64,000 nucleotides of DNA from Gnetum montanum (Eukaryota; Streptophyta; Gnetopsida; Gnetales; Gnetaceae): positions 667,823 to 731,822 of the forward strand of contig MNCI01034697.1 in assembly GCA_015680685.1 (NCBI GenBank). Reading direction: 5' to 3'. The notes under the pieces are model-generated. The model searched no databases, was not told the origin of the DNA, and saw only the letters and a list, made by a program, of their open reading frames with translations. The position numbers were made by a program, and so were the translations under genes. Every line of letters begins with the position of its first letter. The stretch's first letter is position 1. Shown here piece after piece: positions 23,519 through 34,046 of this stretch.

Positions 23519-24342
23519 TGATGAGTGGCGAGATACCCCTACACTCAACCATACGAATATGAGCGTTTATGCATGATCCAGTCGAACTCTATGGATGGGC
23601 TAGTTGTGGTATCTAGATAGTTACTCGTTGATCACAATTTGATGTCTTCCCACCTCTACTAGTATTTTCTTTATCATGCATGCTTTAGTCCAAAGTGAGG
23701 TGTATGATGTGGTTTCTAACCTAGTGCTACTCCTGGAGGCAATGGAAAATAACTTTAATTAAGCTAGGAGGAAAAGGGAGAGAGAATATAAGCTAGCCTA
23801 AGTACAATGAGCATCTGTCCTTAATCATTTGTACGCATCTTGGACCTTGTGCCCAACTACCACTGGGATTACCAAGCACATGGCCTAGGTACACTTCTAG
23901 GATACCAAGTAGTCACACTTGAATGCTTGTGATTAAGTCGTACTCATTCTACATTTAAGGAGTTTAGGGTGAAGAGATATTAACTACGAAAGCAATAATT
24001 AACAGTAATAATTAAATAATTAAACTAAGTGAATGCTACGATGATGAAGTAATCTTAATCTTTATTTCCAGTCATGTGTGTGTCCAAGTACAATTACAAG
24101 CATCACACTACGAGCATGCACTTGGGAAAATAGTCGAACTCCTACAGAAAAAAATTGCAAGAGCTTCGCTACAACTTGAACATAGATGCCTAAATGTGGT
24201 AGGCACATGCATATTTATAGTGAAAAAGGAACTCTGCATTGACAAGGCCATGTCAACGCATAGAAAGATGCGTTGACGGGGTCACATTAACGCGGTCACA
24301 TTGATGGGGCTTCATTGACGTTGTCCACTAGATGCTTCATCA
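23519..24342 (-). repeat. 5' LTR of element C
   Basis: It pairs with 18055-18919 and is about 40 bases shorter, mainly from a gap in the U3 region and one near the middle. It ends GCTTCATCA at 24342, followed by CTTCC. Confidence 0.93.
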
Positions 24343-24347
24343 CTTCC

Positions 24348-25512
24348 TATATCTTTACATTTCTATTGGAAGCCTTGGTTTCATGTAGGACCACCCATAG
24401 GAAAACTACCTGCTAAATAGGTTTAGAAGTGTTTCCATCCTTGGTGGAACCTGTGTTTGTTTTCTAAGAGTGGGAGGGCATGCCTTGATTGCCCTTTCCC
24501 AGTTTACACTTATTTGGCTTTGTAGCCTTGAAGTCAAGGAAGGTACCAGCAATCAAAATGGCTTTAGTGAGCATGTCAATACCTCATCGACATAGTTTCA
24601 TCTATGCCCTAGGTTATAACCCATTTAAAATTTGAAGAAATGATCCTGATCTCCCATATTGGGAATTAGTAACATAAGCTTTTAGAAAGCATTGATGTAA
24701 TCTTCAAGCTTACTTGAGTGTTTCAAGAACTCAAGCTTGGTTTTAGCTACCCACTCGGAGTTCCTTGGGAAAAACTATTTAAGCAAAGATGCCTTGAAAC
24801 TGTCTTATGTGTTCACCATTTCAATTGTAGTACCCTTCTCTTGGGCATAAAAAAGGTTGAGCCACCATAGCTTAGCACCTCCTATGAGGTACTAATAGGT
24901 AGTGAAGACCTTCCAAGCTATAGGAACATCCCTAGTAGACAAAGACATCTCCACATCATGGAGAAAGACATTAATTTTTATGTCACTCCTCTTGCCATCA
25001 TAGGAACCTGATTCTCTTGCTTTAATTCAAGCCACTGCTATGATCTCTTCTACCAAGTGTCATGCTAGGGAGGACTTTAATATAGCATTTTCAATTTTCA
25101 AGTTAGACAACTTCTAATTCACTCCAACTAGGACATCCTCCATCACCTTTTCTTGAATAATGAGGTGATCGACTAAAGATGCTTTTGTTTGTGCCTCCTG
25201 GAAGGATCCAAAGAGGTCCTTATAGAGGTTTAACATACGATCTAGATGGTCTTCAAGGATTGAGACCTTGACCTCTATCACTTTCACCTAGTCCTTAAAG
25301 CAGAGATCCATCTTGTCTTACAACAACTTCATTTCTTTAAGAACATAAAGGATCACATTCACACTATCTAGCCCAGGACAAGCTAAGGCCTCATTGAAAA
25401 CTTTAACTTGGTCCCATAGGGTCTAGAACTTAGTCTTATCTTGACCAAGATCTACCTCAACCTTTGGATTGACCTGATCCTCAACCATTCCATTAGGTCC
25501 ACTAGGCTCCAT
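24348..25512 (-). pseudogene. gag: gag of element B, first part
   Basis: The minus-strand start is MEPSGPNGMVEDQVNP at 25512, then many stops. A predicted helical N-terminal part is followed by a capsid-like segment: AKLWWLNLF (about 24860; family ..A..WW..), then FFPRN, and LEFLKHSSKLEDYINAF (about 24700-24760). Gag is interrupted by element C, and the knuckle lies beyond it at about 17990-18040. It lies directly downstream of the B primer site, as expected for gag. Confidence 0.7.
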
Positions 25513-25649
25513 CTTAGCAAATAGGATAACCTTTCCACAAGGCCACCCATAAAGGAGTGGCTAGTAGAAGTTGAAAATGGAAATCTCACAAACCGAAAAT
25601 CCTCTCTATGCCTTTATCAAACAAGTTTCACTAACAAAAAGAATGTGAG

Positions 25650-25661
25650 TCTCTGATACCA
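25650..25661 (-). other. Primer binding site of element B, tRNA-iMet type
   Basis: The minus strand reads TGGTATCAGAGA, matching the common plant initiator-Met site TGGTATCAGAGC except for the last base. It is separated from the 5' LTR (25664) by two bases. Confidence 0.88.
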
Positions 25662-25663
25662 TT

Positions 25664-26212
25664 TGTAACAATGTTGTCTAGTACCCCAAGAGTCCCTCAA
25701 AGAAGATTCAAAATTGGGATGGAACTCAAGAGTAGTATGCCTCAACAATTAGTAGTCCTAAAACACATGCCAACAAGCAATTTGTTAGTGTTAGCATGTG
25801 ACTTGAATGGTGTTTTAAACACTTCAAATGTGTAACACTATTAAAAGCTAAATAGCACTTCCTTGCTCCACTCACATGGACACCATGGGAACTACTAGTT
25901 GAATCCTCCAAATTCATCACCGTGGGTTGGTAGTTAGTGTCATGCTCTTAATGAGCACACACAACATTCCATAGCATGTTCCATGACATACCCAGTTTAC
26001 ACCCCAACATAAAATTAAACTATGCAACCTTCCTAGACAAGGTCCTATTGAGTGAGGTGATGAGGAAGGTCATAGCCTCCTCTTACTAATGCATGGAACT
26101 ACCATGCTAGTATGGCTCCAAAGACACAAGGAGTAGAGGACTTCTTACACCCCCATGGCCCCTAAAGTATGGGGGAAGTAGTAGGACACTATCAACCCTA
26201 CTACCTCTCTCA
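25664..26212 (-). repeat. 5' LTR of element B
   Basis: It pairs with 13155-13715. It ends CTCTCTCA at 26212 and is followed by TAAAA, the presumed mutated target duplication. Confidence 0.9.
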
Positions 26213-27300
26213 TAAAAGATGTGGAATAAAACATTTAATGATCATAATGTAAATCTTGGCTTCTTTACAAGTATCAAAGACTTTTTTTATGTTAAAAATA
26301 TAAGCGAAAACACATTATTTTGCTACTATATGTCGATGACATATTAATAGTAGGAAATAACATACATAATATTTAGGAGTTGAAACTTCATTTGTGTTCT
26401 TAATTTGAGATAAAGGATCTTGATGTTGCACAAAAGATTTTGGGCATGGAAATTAAAAGAAATAGGGTTGATAATATACTTATGTTGAAAATATCTTTAA
26501 AAAGTTTAATATGTAAGATTACAAGCCAATGGCTACACCCTATGAAACAGGTATCAAATTTTCACTTAAACAATGCCAATAGGAAAAAGAAGATAAAGAG
26601 CTCATGACTAAAATTCCATATGCTAGTGTTGTTAGTAGTCTAATGTATGTAATGGTTTCTACTAAACCTAATATTGCTTACATTTTTAAAAAACATAGTT
26701 GCTCTATGTCTAATCTAGGGAAGTAACGCTATATTGTAGTGAAGAAAGTTCTTAAATATCTTCATGGTACTACAAATTATGTGATTTGTTATAAGAATGA
26801 TTCCATTTGACTTCATAGATTCATTAATGTAGATTGGGACAATGATCTTGATAGTAGAAAATCTACTAGTAGATATGTGTTTAATTATTTTCATGGTGTT
26901 GTTTCTTGGAAAAGTTAGAAAAAATCTTATACTAGTTAGTTTACTACTAAAGCTAAATATGTTGCTGTTTACTTAGTATGCAAAGATGCATCACTATAGC
27001 TAAAGTCGGCATCACTCAAACTCCTATAAATATTTACTATGATAGTCAAAGTACTATAAGAATATCTAAGAACCTAAATTTTCACATCTAAAAAAGCACA
27101 TAAAAATATAGTATTACTATATAAGGAAGAAAATTTAAAAGTAAAGGATTCTTCTAAAAGGTATCTACTAAAAAAATCCTATAGACATACTAACCAAGTC
27201 AATGCTTGCTAAAAACTTTCTCTAGTGCCAATTAGCATTTGGTCTTCTCTAGACCTAATTTCCTAAAATGATATGAATTGATCATCAAAGAAGCTTTATA
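26213..27300 (+). pseudogene. Element F: Ty1/copia pol, second part (RT end and RNase H)
   Basis: Copia RT resumes with MWNKTFNDHNVNLGF (26219 onward), then the intact catalytic box YVDDILIVGNN (about 26328-26360), then KDLDVAQKILGMEIKRN (family: DLG...YILG..I.R). RNase H follows, with a worn copia core (AKYVAV, family AEY.A), YDSQSTIRISKN (about 27040-27070) and KKAHKNI (family ..HSRTKHI). There are stops throughout, yet the two metal-binding Asp of RT are kept. The two halves of F are colinear across the B insertion. Confidence 0.87.
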
Positions 27301-27315
27301 TTTAAGAGGTAGAAT

Positions 27316-27700
27316 TGTAAGATGGTTGAAGGTAACTTTGCATTGATTTTCTCCACTCTTTCATAATTGTTTCCTACCATAGTTTCAGTTTCTAGTTTTC
27401 ATTTTGTCAACCATCCAATCCATGATTCCTTTATTAGCTATGTCAACTTCATTGCCAAAAATAAATATTTATATTGCATTTATTATCGATTTATTGTTGT
27501 AACTCATAGTAATATAAAAGGAGCTTAAGGGAAGCATTCTTGATGTATGAAAAATTGTTAATTCATGAGCTTCAAAAACAATCTCATTTGTAAGTTGTAA
27601 ATACTTCCTAAGCTTTAATCTTTTGGAGTTGTGTTGCTACTAACATTCCAAGAACCAATCTTTGCTGGGGCTTTTTTTTTTCACCTTGAAGATTTTCCCC
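27316..27700 (+). repeat. Probable 3' LTR of copia element F
   Basis: It starts TGTAAGATGG just after a purine-rich stretch (AAGAGGTAGAA) that could be the polypurine tract, a short way beyond the RNase H end. A TATA-like AATATAAAAGG follows at about 27511. The end is not determined, and the matching 5' LTR was not found. Confidence 0.35.
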
Positions 27701-29160
27701 ATGTAACGCTATGTCTTTTTAATTTTTGCAATGTTCTTTATTTTATTGATAAATTAACTATATGAGACTACAAGCAATAGAGACCCCCATCTTATTAATG
27801 GAATCAAAATCCTCAAAAGAAGTCTTCATATTATAATCAAGTGATGTAAAATAATTATTAGTAAATGAAATATCTTGAGAATGTGTTCATAAAACTATAG
27901 ATTAGTTATTGAAAATTTAGCAAAAGAAACCTTTGTAGTATTCAGAACACCCTATTATTGATGTGCTTACATTGCCTTTTTTAAAATATAAAAGGATGAG
28001 TTAAATATATGACCTCGTCAATTGTAATAGTGACATGACTGTGGAAGATTATAAGATAAAACATGTTGCATATAATCAATCCCACTAGCATGCTAAAGAA
28101 ATTTTTATGTAAGTTAAGATTTACCTTAATCATATATCAAGTCCTATGAAAAATACTAGTTATAGTGAGGATTGTAGAATGTTTGATTAGTCCAATTGAA
28201 GAGATAAGTTTCTTTTCAACTATTTTGAAAATTGATCACATATTGACAATTCAATAAAATAAGGAATCTTTCAATATTCAAGAAATGCTAGATCAAATAT
28301 AGAAGTACACTTTTTGAATAATTAATAAAGTATGGCAATGATTAAAAAAATCAAATTACAATGAGAGTAGTATGGATAAAACATAAATTGTTTATTTGTT
28401 ATTGCGCAAAAGAGATTAGGCCATATGCAAAGACTGCAAAGTCATACCTAAAGAGGGTCTTACAACTCAACATCAACTAATGGTCATGGACATAGCTATT
28501 CAAAGAACAATTACTTTACACAGGCACTTGGAATTAGGATTGCTTTGCAAATTTAATTTGAGATTAAATGGAAAGTTGCATTTAGAAAATTGGAAAGAAT
28601 AATTTAAGTGTAACAAATGACAAAAAATACATCCCAAAGAAGACATGGTGGTGAAGTGGTAAAATGCAACATGCTATCCAAAAGAAGAAAAAATGCTTTA
28701 AGAAATGGTAGCGCAGTGGTAGCCAAAAAAATAGGCTAATATACAAAATGGGGGGGGGGTGTTGTCAGATCCTAAAAAGAGAATTTTATTAATTAAACGA
28801 GATTAAGTACATGATCATCATCTGAACATATTGATAGTTAAATAGGGAGAAGAAAAATGTCAAATGCAGATGTTGAAGGAAAACATCTTGAAACATAATC
28901 CTTCACAGGGTGTGGGAGTACATTCCAAAGAGCAGCCTCATGCTAGGAATCAATAAGAATTGCAAGTTAATAAGACCAGGGAAACAACAGAGAGCTAAAA
29001 ATGCTCAAAATTATGATGAGACACTCTAGTGTAGTAGATCGAGATGGGGAAGAGTGCACGAATTCGTGTATCTACTCCAAGGCTGCAAACAATAAAACAA
29101 CTAATTAGTATCCAAATTTAACTTAGAAGTGTGAGATATAATTTGGAAATGCACAAGGTG
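27701..29160. other. Unassigned DNA between copia F and the L1 fragment
   Basis: No readable gene. There is a run of ten G at about 28750-28759. The part nearest 29160 may be the worn 3' end of the LINE on the minus strand. Confidence 0.4.
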
Positions 29161-29169
29161 AAGAATTTA

Positions 29170-30990
29170 AAATTTTTCCATAATAGTTAAATGGTTAGAG
29201 CTAGATGAATCAGTGTTTTGGAAAAGAGCAGTGCATTTGCACTTCCATATATAGTAAAGAACGAGGGGCCTAATAACTTTCCAAAGAAACTAAAGGTCAG
29301 TAGAAGGGGTGGCCAAAAAGCCGAACAAGATATCCTCATGGGAAAACCTACATAAAGGGAAAACTTTAGACACCCACTCCCATGAATACTGAGTGAAGGG
29401 GCAATGCCAAAAAATGTGGACAAAATCATCAGGACCTCCACAGAGAGGGCAATTAGGGTTTGGAATCCTAAGGTATTCACGACGTTTGTTGATAGGTAGG
29501 CCTTGATGAAGGAGGCACCAAAGAAATTGTTTAATTTTTGGAAGAGTCGGAAGGCTCCAAACTCGTGAGAAGAGGAAGAGCCAAAACTGTTCAGACTCTT
29601 CTTTGTGCCATGATCTATTGTAGTGATTAACAATCATAGAGGAATCATGCAACAACTGAAAGGGCACATGTGGTTTATAGGGTAGAAGGTTCAATCCATT
29701 AATCCACTGAAGACCATGGAAGAGGCTAGGAACTGAAGCATCCAAATGCAAGTACTGATGAATGAAGTGATAAAGTCTGTCAAGGTAGTGGTGCATAGAT
29801 CTAGAAGCTCCATATAAGTTTTTGAACATATCCCAAGTAATCCACTGATTGGTGAGATGACATCTAAGGGAAAAAATTCCCTTTTGAAACCAAATGGTGG
29901 TTGTCCTAGCATTTGAGGTGGCTAGAGGAGTAGGCGATAGGGGTAGCCACCAAGGGCAAATCTTAGAAAGGAGAGTAGGATTGATATGAACATTATTCCA
30001 ATTCACATGAGAATGTAAGACCTACCAAGCCTTCCAAATGCTTTTGAAAACATGTGTTCCAGGAATGATAATGTCATGAGGAGTAAGGATCCAATTAACA
30101 GGGTGGATACCCTTCCAGATGAACTTATTCTTAGGGAATGCTTGTCGAAGCCTTAACTGAAGAAGATTCCCAATAATATTGGGGGCATCCAGGTGCTGAA
30201 CCAACCACTTAGCAACAAGGGTGAGACCTTGCTTAAAGGAGTTCAAAATGCCCAATCCACCTTTGTTCTTAGGAAGAGTTACTATATTCCAGGCAACACG
30301 ATGAAAGCCTTTTTGGGAGTCTTTAGAAGACCACATGAAGTCTCGAAATAAACGTTCAAGCTTTTGATAAGAAGCATGGGAAGGGGCCCAACATGACGAA
30401 TAATAAACATGGGTAGAGGCACAAATAGACTTACATATGAGATACTTATTGGTGAGGGTGAGGGGTTTGGTTTTCCATTTTTTGATTTTCCTTTGAATTC
30501 GAGAAAGTACTTGGTCCTAGAGCTCTGAAGTTGGGCCTCTAAAGTGAAAAGGGATTCCCAAAAGCTTAATGAGTTCATGATCTTGAGTAAACTTCCAACT
30601 ATAATTGGGCAAATGGTTGTAGTTATTGGTGAAGCTATAAACTGAAGATTTATGCCAATTTATAATGGATCCAGAGAGGGAGCAATATTGCTCTACTCGA
30701 GACAAGAGGCGCTGCACATTAAAAACATTGTTTTGAATAAGAAAAAAGGAGTCATCAATGAAATGCATATTGAGGAGCTGATGTTGAGGAGAAGATAGAT
30801 GAACCCTAGATAAAACATTGTTTTGAATATCCAAGTTAATTTGATGACAGAGAAAATCAACAGCAATGATGAAGAGGTAAGGAGCAAGAGGGTAGCCTTG
30901 CCTAACAGACCTATGAATAGAAAAGGGAGAACTAATATAAAAAAAATGACAAAAAGGAGGTAATTGTAGTAGTAGCCAAAGTCAAACATA
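29170..30990 (-). pseudogene. L1-type LINE ORF2 fragment: RT core to zinc-binding C-terminus
   Basis: This non-LTR retrotransposon copies itself by target-primed reverse transcription. Read on the minus strand: PFSIHRSVRQGYPLAPYLFI (RT motif with RQG.PL.P.LF, about 30840-30930); NMHFIDDSFFLI (catalytic box F-x-DD, about 30740-30775, both Asp kept); WSSKDSQKGFHRVAWNIVTL and NKGGLGI (RT thumb, about 30240-30335); and near 29400-29470 the zinc-binding end CPLCGGPDDFVHIFWHCPF (CX2C...H...H/C, the zf-RVT type found in plant L1). Several frames are needed. The copy is cut at about 30990, where the upstream RT and endonuclease are missing, as in 5'-truncated LINEs. Confidence 0.9.
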
Positions 30991-31089
30991 AGGTTTTGGA
31001 TAGCTTTTATGAAAAATTAAGAACAAAGGAAAGAAAAAATATATTTATAAATTAACAAAAATTAGAAACAAGAAATGTAAGGATATTGA

Positions 31090-32749
31090 TCATGTCAAAT
31101 GCATCAAGAAGGTAGATGAAAGAATTCTAATAAAAGATAATGAAATTTTGGATAGGTGAAAAATTTATTTTTTAAAATTATTAAATGAAGAATTTCCAAA
31201 AGAAGACATCTAAGAAAAATAACCAAATTTTGGCTTGGGTAATGAATTTTCCTTCTCAAACGTAAAGATAACCTTATTAAAGATGAAAAACTGAAAAGTT
31301 TTTTGACCAAATAATGTTGTTATAGAAGCTTCTGGGAGATACTGGAGTTTTTTGGCTAACACAATTATTTAAGAAAAATTTGAAAGATGAAGAAATGTTG
31401 AATAATTGGAGAAAAAAGCATTATTATTCCCATCTACAAAAATAAAAGAGATGTACAAAATTGTATAAATTATAGAAGGATTAAGATAATGAGCTATGAT
31501 ATGAAGCTTTGGGAAAGAGTCATAGAGTAGTGTCTCAAACTTGAATCCACGGTATTAGAAAATCATTTTTGGATTTATGCCATAGAGATCTACTATAGAG
31601 GTTATTTTCTTAATCTGACAATTGATGGGAAAATTCCAAAAAAAAAAAAACATAGAAAAAATCAACATATGATCTTTATTGACTTGGAAAAAGCATATGA
31701 TAGTGTCTAGAGATATTATTTATTGGGTAGAGGAAAAACATTTCTAATAAATTTATTAAGTGATTCAAGACATGTATGAAGGAGATACCACTAAAATTAG
31801 AATAGCTTGTGGAATAACATCTGATTTTCTACTCATAGTAGGTCTACATCAAGGGCTTGCACTTAGCCTATACTTATTTGCCATTATTATGGAGGTATTA
31901 ACAAAGAAAATACAAAATGAAATCCCTTGGCATATGTTATTTGCAAATGATATTATGTTGGCAAACATAACTCAGGAAAATATTTCTTATAAAATGAAGA
32001 AGCAAAGACATGCTCTAGAATCAAAAGGCTTAAAAATTAGCAAAAATAAGACAAAATATATGGAATGCCATTTATATAATAGAATAAACATTAATGAAAT
32101 ACAAGTGATAATTCAAGGCCAAAAAGTCTCTTCCTGCAAATAGTTTTACTACCTTGAATCAATCCTCCAATTAGATGGTGAAATAAATAAAGATACAAAA
32201 AATAGAATTGAGGCAAGATGGTCAAAATGGAAACAAGCTAGTGGTGTACAATGTGATAAAAGAATACCAATAAAACTAAAGGGGAAATTTTACAAGACAG
32301 CAATTAGGCTTGTTATCTTACATGGTGTTGAATGTTAGGTAGTACAAAAGAGGCATGAATAACAAATTAGTGTGGCATAAATGCAAATGCCTTAATGGAT
32401 ATTCAATGTTACTAGAAGAGATAAACTACATAATATAGATATTAGATAAAGACTAGGGATGACTTCTATTTTAAATAAGCTAAAAGAATGTTGGCTTAGA
32501 AGGTTTGGACATGTGCAAAGATCAAATAATGAGCCTATTAAAAGAGGTTGCTACATCATTGTTCCAAAAAAGCTACTACAAGAAAGACCAAAGAAGACAT
32601 AGGAAAAAACAATCAAAGATTATTTGAAGAAATTGCACATAAACAAAGATCTAGCTTTGCATAGAGGCAAATGATGAAAAAGAAATCATATAGTCAATCC
32701 CATTTGTTGAGACAAGGTTAGGATAATGATGATGATGATGACAATGATT
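31090..32749 (+). pseudogene. RTE-type LINE fragment with GAT-rich 3' tail
   Basis: Plus-strand RT of the RTE clade. It runs through a worn start (SYDMKLWERVIE; FIDLEKAYDSV, about 31676-31712) and an open stretch of 127 codons at 31760-32143 (MIQDMYEGDTTKIRIACG, VGLHQGLALSLYLFA, LESKGLKISKNKTKYMEC). The catalytic box reads FAND at about 31940-31951 where the clade has FADD: codon 31946-31948 is AAT, so the first Asp is Asn. The copy ends in a GATGATGATGATGATG-like tail at 32724-32749, the kind of short repeat that terminates plant RTE elements. It is clearly distinct from the L1 fragment next to it and lies on the other strand. Confidence 0.88.
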
Positions 32750-33880
32750 AAAAACACTAATATTTAGGGACTTAGAAACTATTGTTGAATCAACAAATTA
32801 TACCAAGAAATGAATTTAAAAGATAGCATGCAAGAAGAACTTTCAAACCTTGGTTTTACAGACCAAATTTAAATGATTCAACAAGCTTAAAGATTAATCT
32901 AAATAGCCCAAAATTTACATGAACATATACCTTTTAGAAATTTGAAGTAAAGAATTCATATATATCATTTAATAGTACATAAAATGACATAGAAGTAGAG
33001 GCTTTCATTAAAGGAGTGTCTACCAAATCTAGCTGCATTGCATATTATTCCAATAAAATGGTTGAGAGTGCAACAATGAAGGAAAGGAAGCATAGATTGA
33101 AATCTTCCAACAAAGGCAACAACAAAGAGAGCCATCATTAAAATGTCATCTTACGCTTTCATCATGGCAATAAAGTTGGATTATATGTCTTATAACATTT
33201 TTTATTGTTTGAACACAATGATATACATAGCTAAATTTTGTAATTCATGTTCATATAATCTTTGGTATTTATGACTAGTTGACCATGCTTATTGTTGATA
33301 CACTTATCATTGTCTTGGCTAAGAGAGCCTCTATCATCCAACTCATGTGAAATGGGTTTAGAGGATCATCATTTGAAGTCACAATGCGACTCTTGTGAAG
33401 TTGGGTCTTAGGAGGGTTGGTAGATGAGTGAAAGCCTAACCTCTTTGAGTAGTTGTGCTTAGGCTGGACCCCTAACCCTAGATCTTCAACTTGAGAAACA
33501 AGCACATTACCATCATGCCAAATGATAATACTCAAAAGATCATCACCCAAAATCATAGTGCTCATCCGGTGCTCATCCTACTAAGCAAAGTCCTAGGAGA
33601 ATTGGTATCCTACAAAGCAAAGTCCTAGGAGAATTGGTAGATATGAGAAAAAAATAAAAACAAATACAAAAACCTCTTCTTGGCCTTTGACCTAGGAACA
33701 AACACACTCCGCAGACAAATCGGTCCACCACGCTGTGTTGGCGAGCTGGGACACGTACTTAGGGACAATCCATTTGCTGTATCATCTAAACCTTTGAAAT
33801 ATCTTTGCACTTGAGAACACGTTTTGTTTTTTCTGTTCCAAACAGAAACATAGGTGGCTCACACACACACATACAATCGC
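32750..33880. other. Spacer between RTE tail and GST promoter
   Basis: No supported gene. A minus-strand open stretch of 96 codons (33275-33565) has no motif I know. Small tandem duplications occur: GTGCTCATCC repeated at about 33557-33577, and a 23-base unit starting GCAAAGTCCTAGG at about 33584 and again at 33616. Confidence 0.5.
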
Positions 33881-33894
33881 CTCTGACCGTCAGT

Positions 33895-33966
33895 AGTCGA
33901 GCCACGTGAGATGAGACGCAGACCAACTTAGTAGTAGTGATGGTTGCTTTCCATTTCTATAAATTC
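33895..33966 (+). promoter_or_regulatory. Core promoter of the GST gene: G-box and TATA box
   Basis: A perfect G-box CACGTG sits at 33903-33908 within CCACGTGA, which is also an ABRE-like core. A TATA box CTATAAATT lies at 33958-33966, about 80 bases before the start codon, which leaves room for a 5' leader of some 50 bases. The leader has (TTC)n at about 33974-33987 and (AGC)n at about 34008-34021. A further ACACGTA core lies near 33751. G-box elements are bound by bZIP/bHLH factors in plants; responsiveness here is inference. Confidence 0.7.
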
Positions 33967-34046
33967 AGAGCGCTTCTTCTTCTTCTTCTGCAATTGAAGC
34001 AACCCAGCAGCAGCAGCAGCAACAGAGTAAACTTAAGCGACGAAAA

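Larger units (their letters stand above)
18055..24342 (-). mobile_element. Element C: gag-only relative of element A, non-autonomous
   Basis: A minus-strand LTR element of 6.3 kb inserted in gag of B. The LTRs are 18055-18919 (3') and 23519-24342 (5'), TGATGAG...CATCA on the plus strand. The target duplication is CTCCC (18050-18054) and CTTCC (24343-24347), a 4/5 match. A tRNA-Asp primer site lies at 23501-23517. Inside, gag is followed directly by the family's 3' non-coding blocks and a short third ORF; no protease, RT, RNase H or integrase remains. LTR ends, primer site, gag and 3' blocks match element A, so C looks like a derivative that would need A-type enzymes in trans, comparable to the TR-GAG class described in plants. 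That comparison is inference. Confidence 0.9.
13155..26212 (-). mobile_element. Element B: chromovirus (Ty3/gypsy with chromodomain), carrying C inside it
   Basis: A minus-strand LTR retrotransposon inserted in the copia RT of F. The LTRs are 13155-13715 (3' LTR) and 25664-26212 (5' LTR), about 550 bases each, TG...CA. A tRNA-iMet primer site is at 25650-25661. A polypurine tract lies beside the 3' LTR (13716-13733; on the minus strand AAGTAGGGGAGGATTG). The flanking 5-mers are TAGGA (13150-13154) and TAAAA (26213-26217), a 3/5 match explained by two G-to-A changes. Its own length without the nested C is about 6.8 kb. The gene order read on the minus strand is gag, knuckle, protease, RT, RNase H, integrase, chromodomain. 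All domains are mutated. Confidence 0.9.

Noticed and set aside
28640-28735. tRNA-like text (GGTAGCGCAGTGGTAGC)
   Set aside because: The B-box-like portion is lacking and no cloverleaf can be drawn by eye; at most a worn SINE head.
29170-32749. One LINE spanning both RT fragments
   Set aside because: They lie on opposite strands and belong to different clades (L1-type with zinc-binding tail; RTE with GAT repeat tail).
33275-33565. 96-codon minus-strand ORF near the GST promoter
   Set aside because: No motif, homologue or start context that I can name; length is within chance for this composition.
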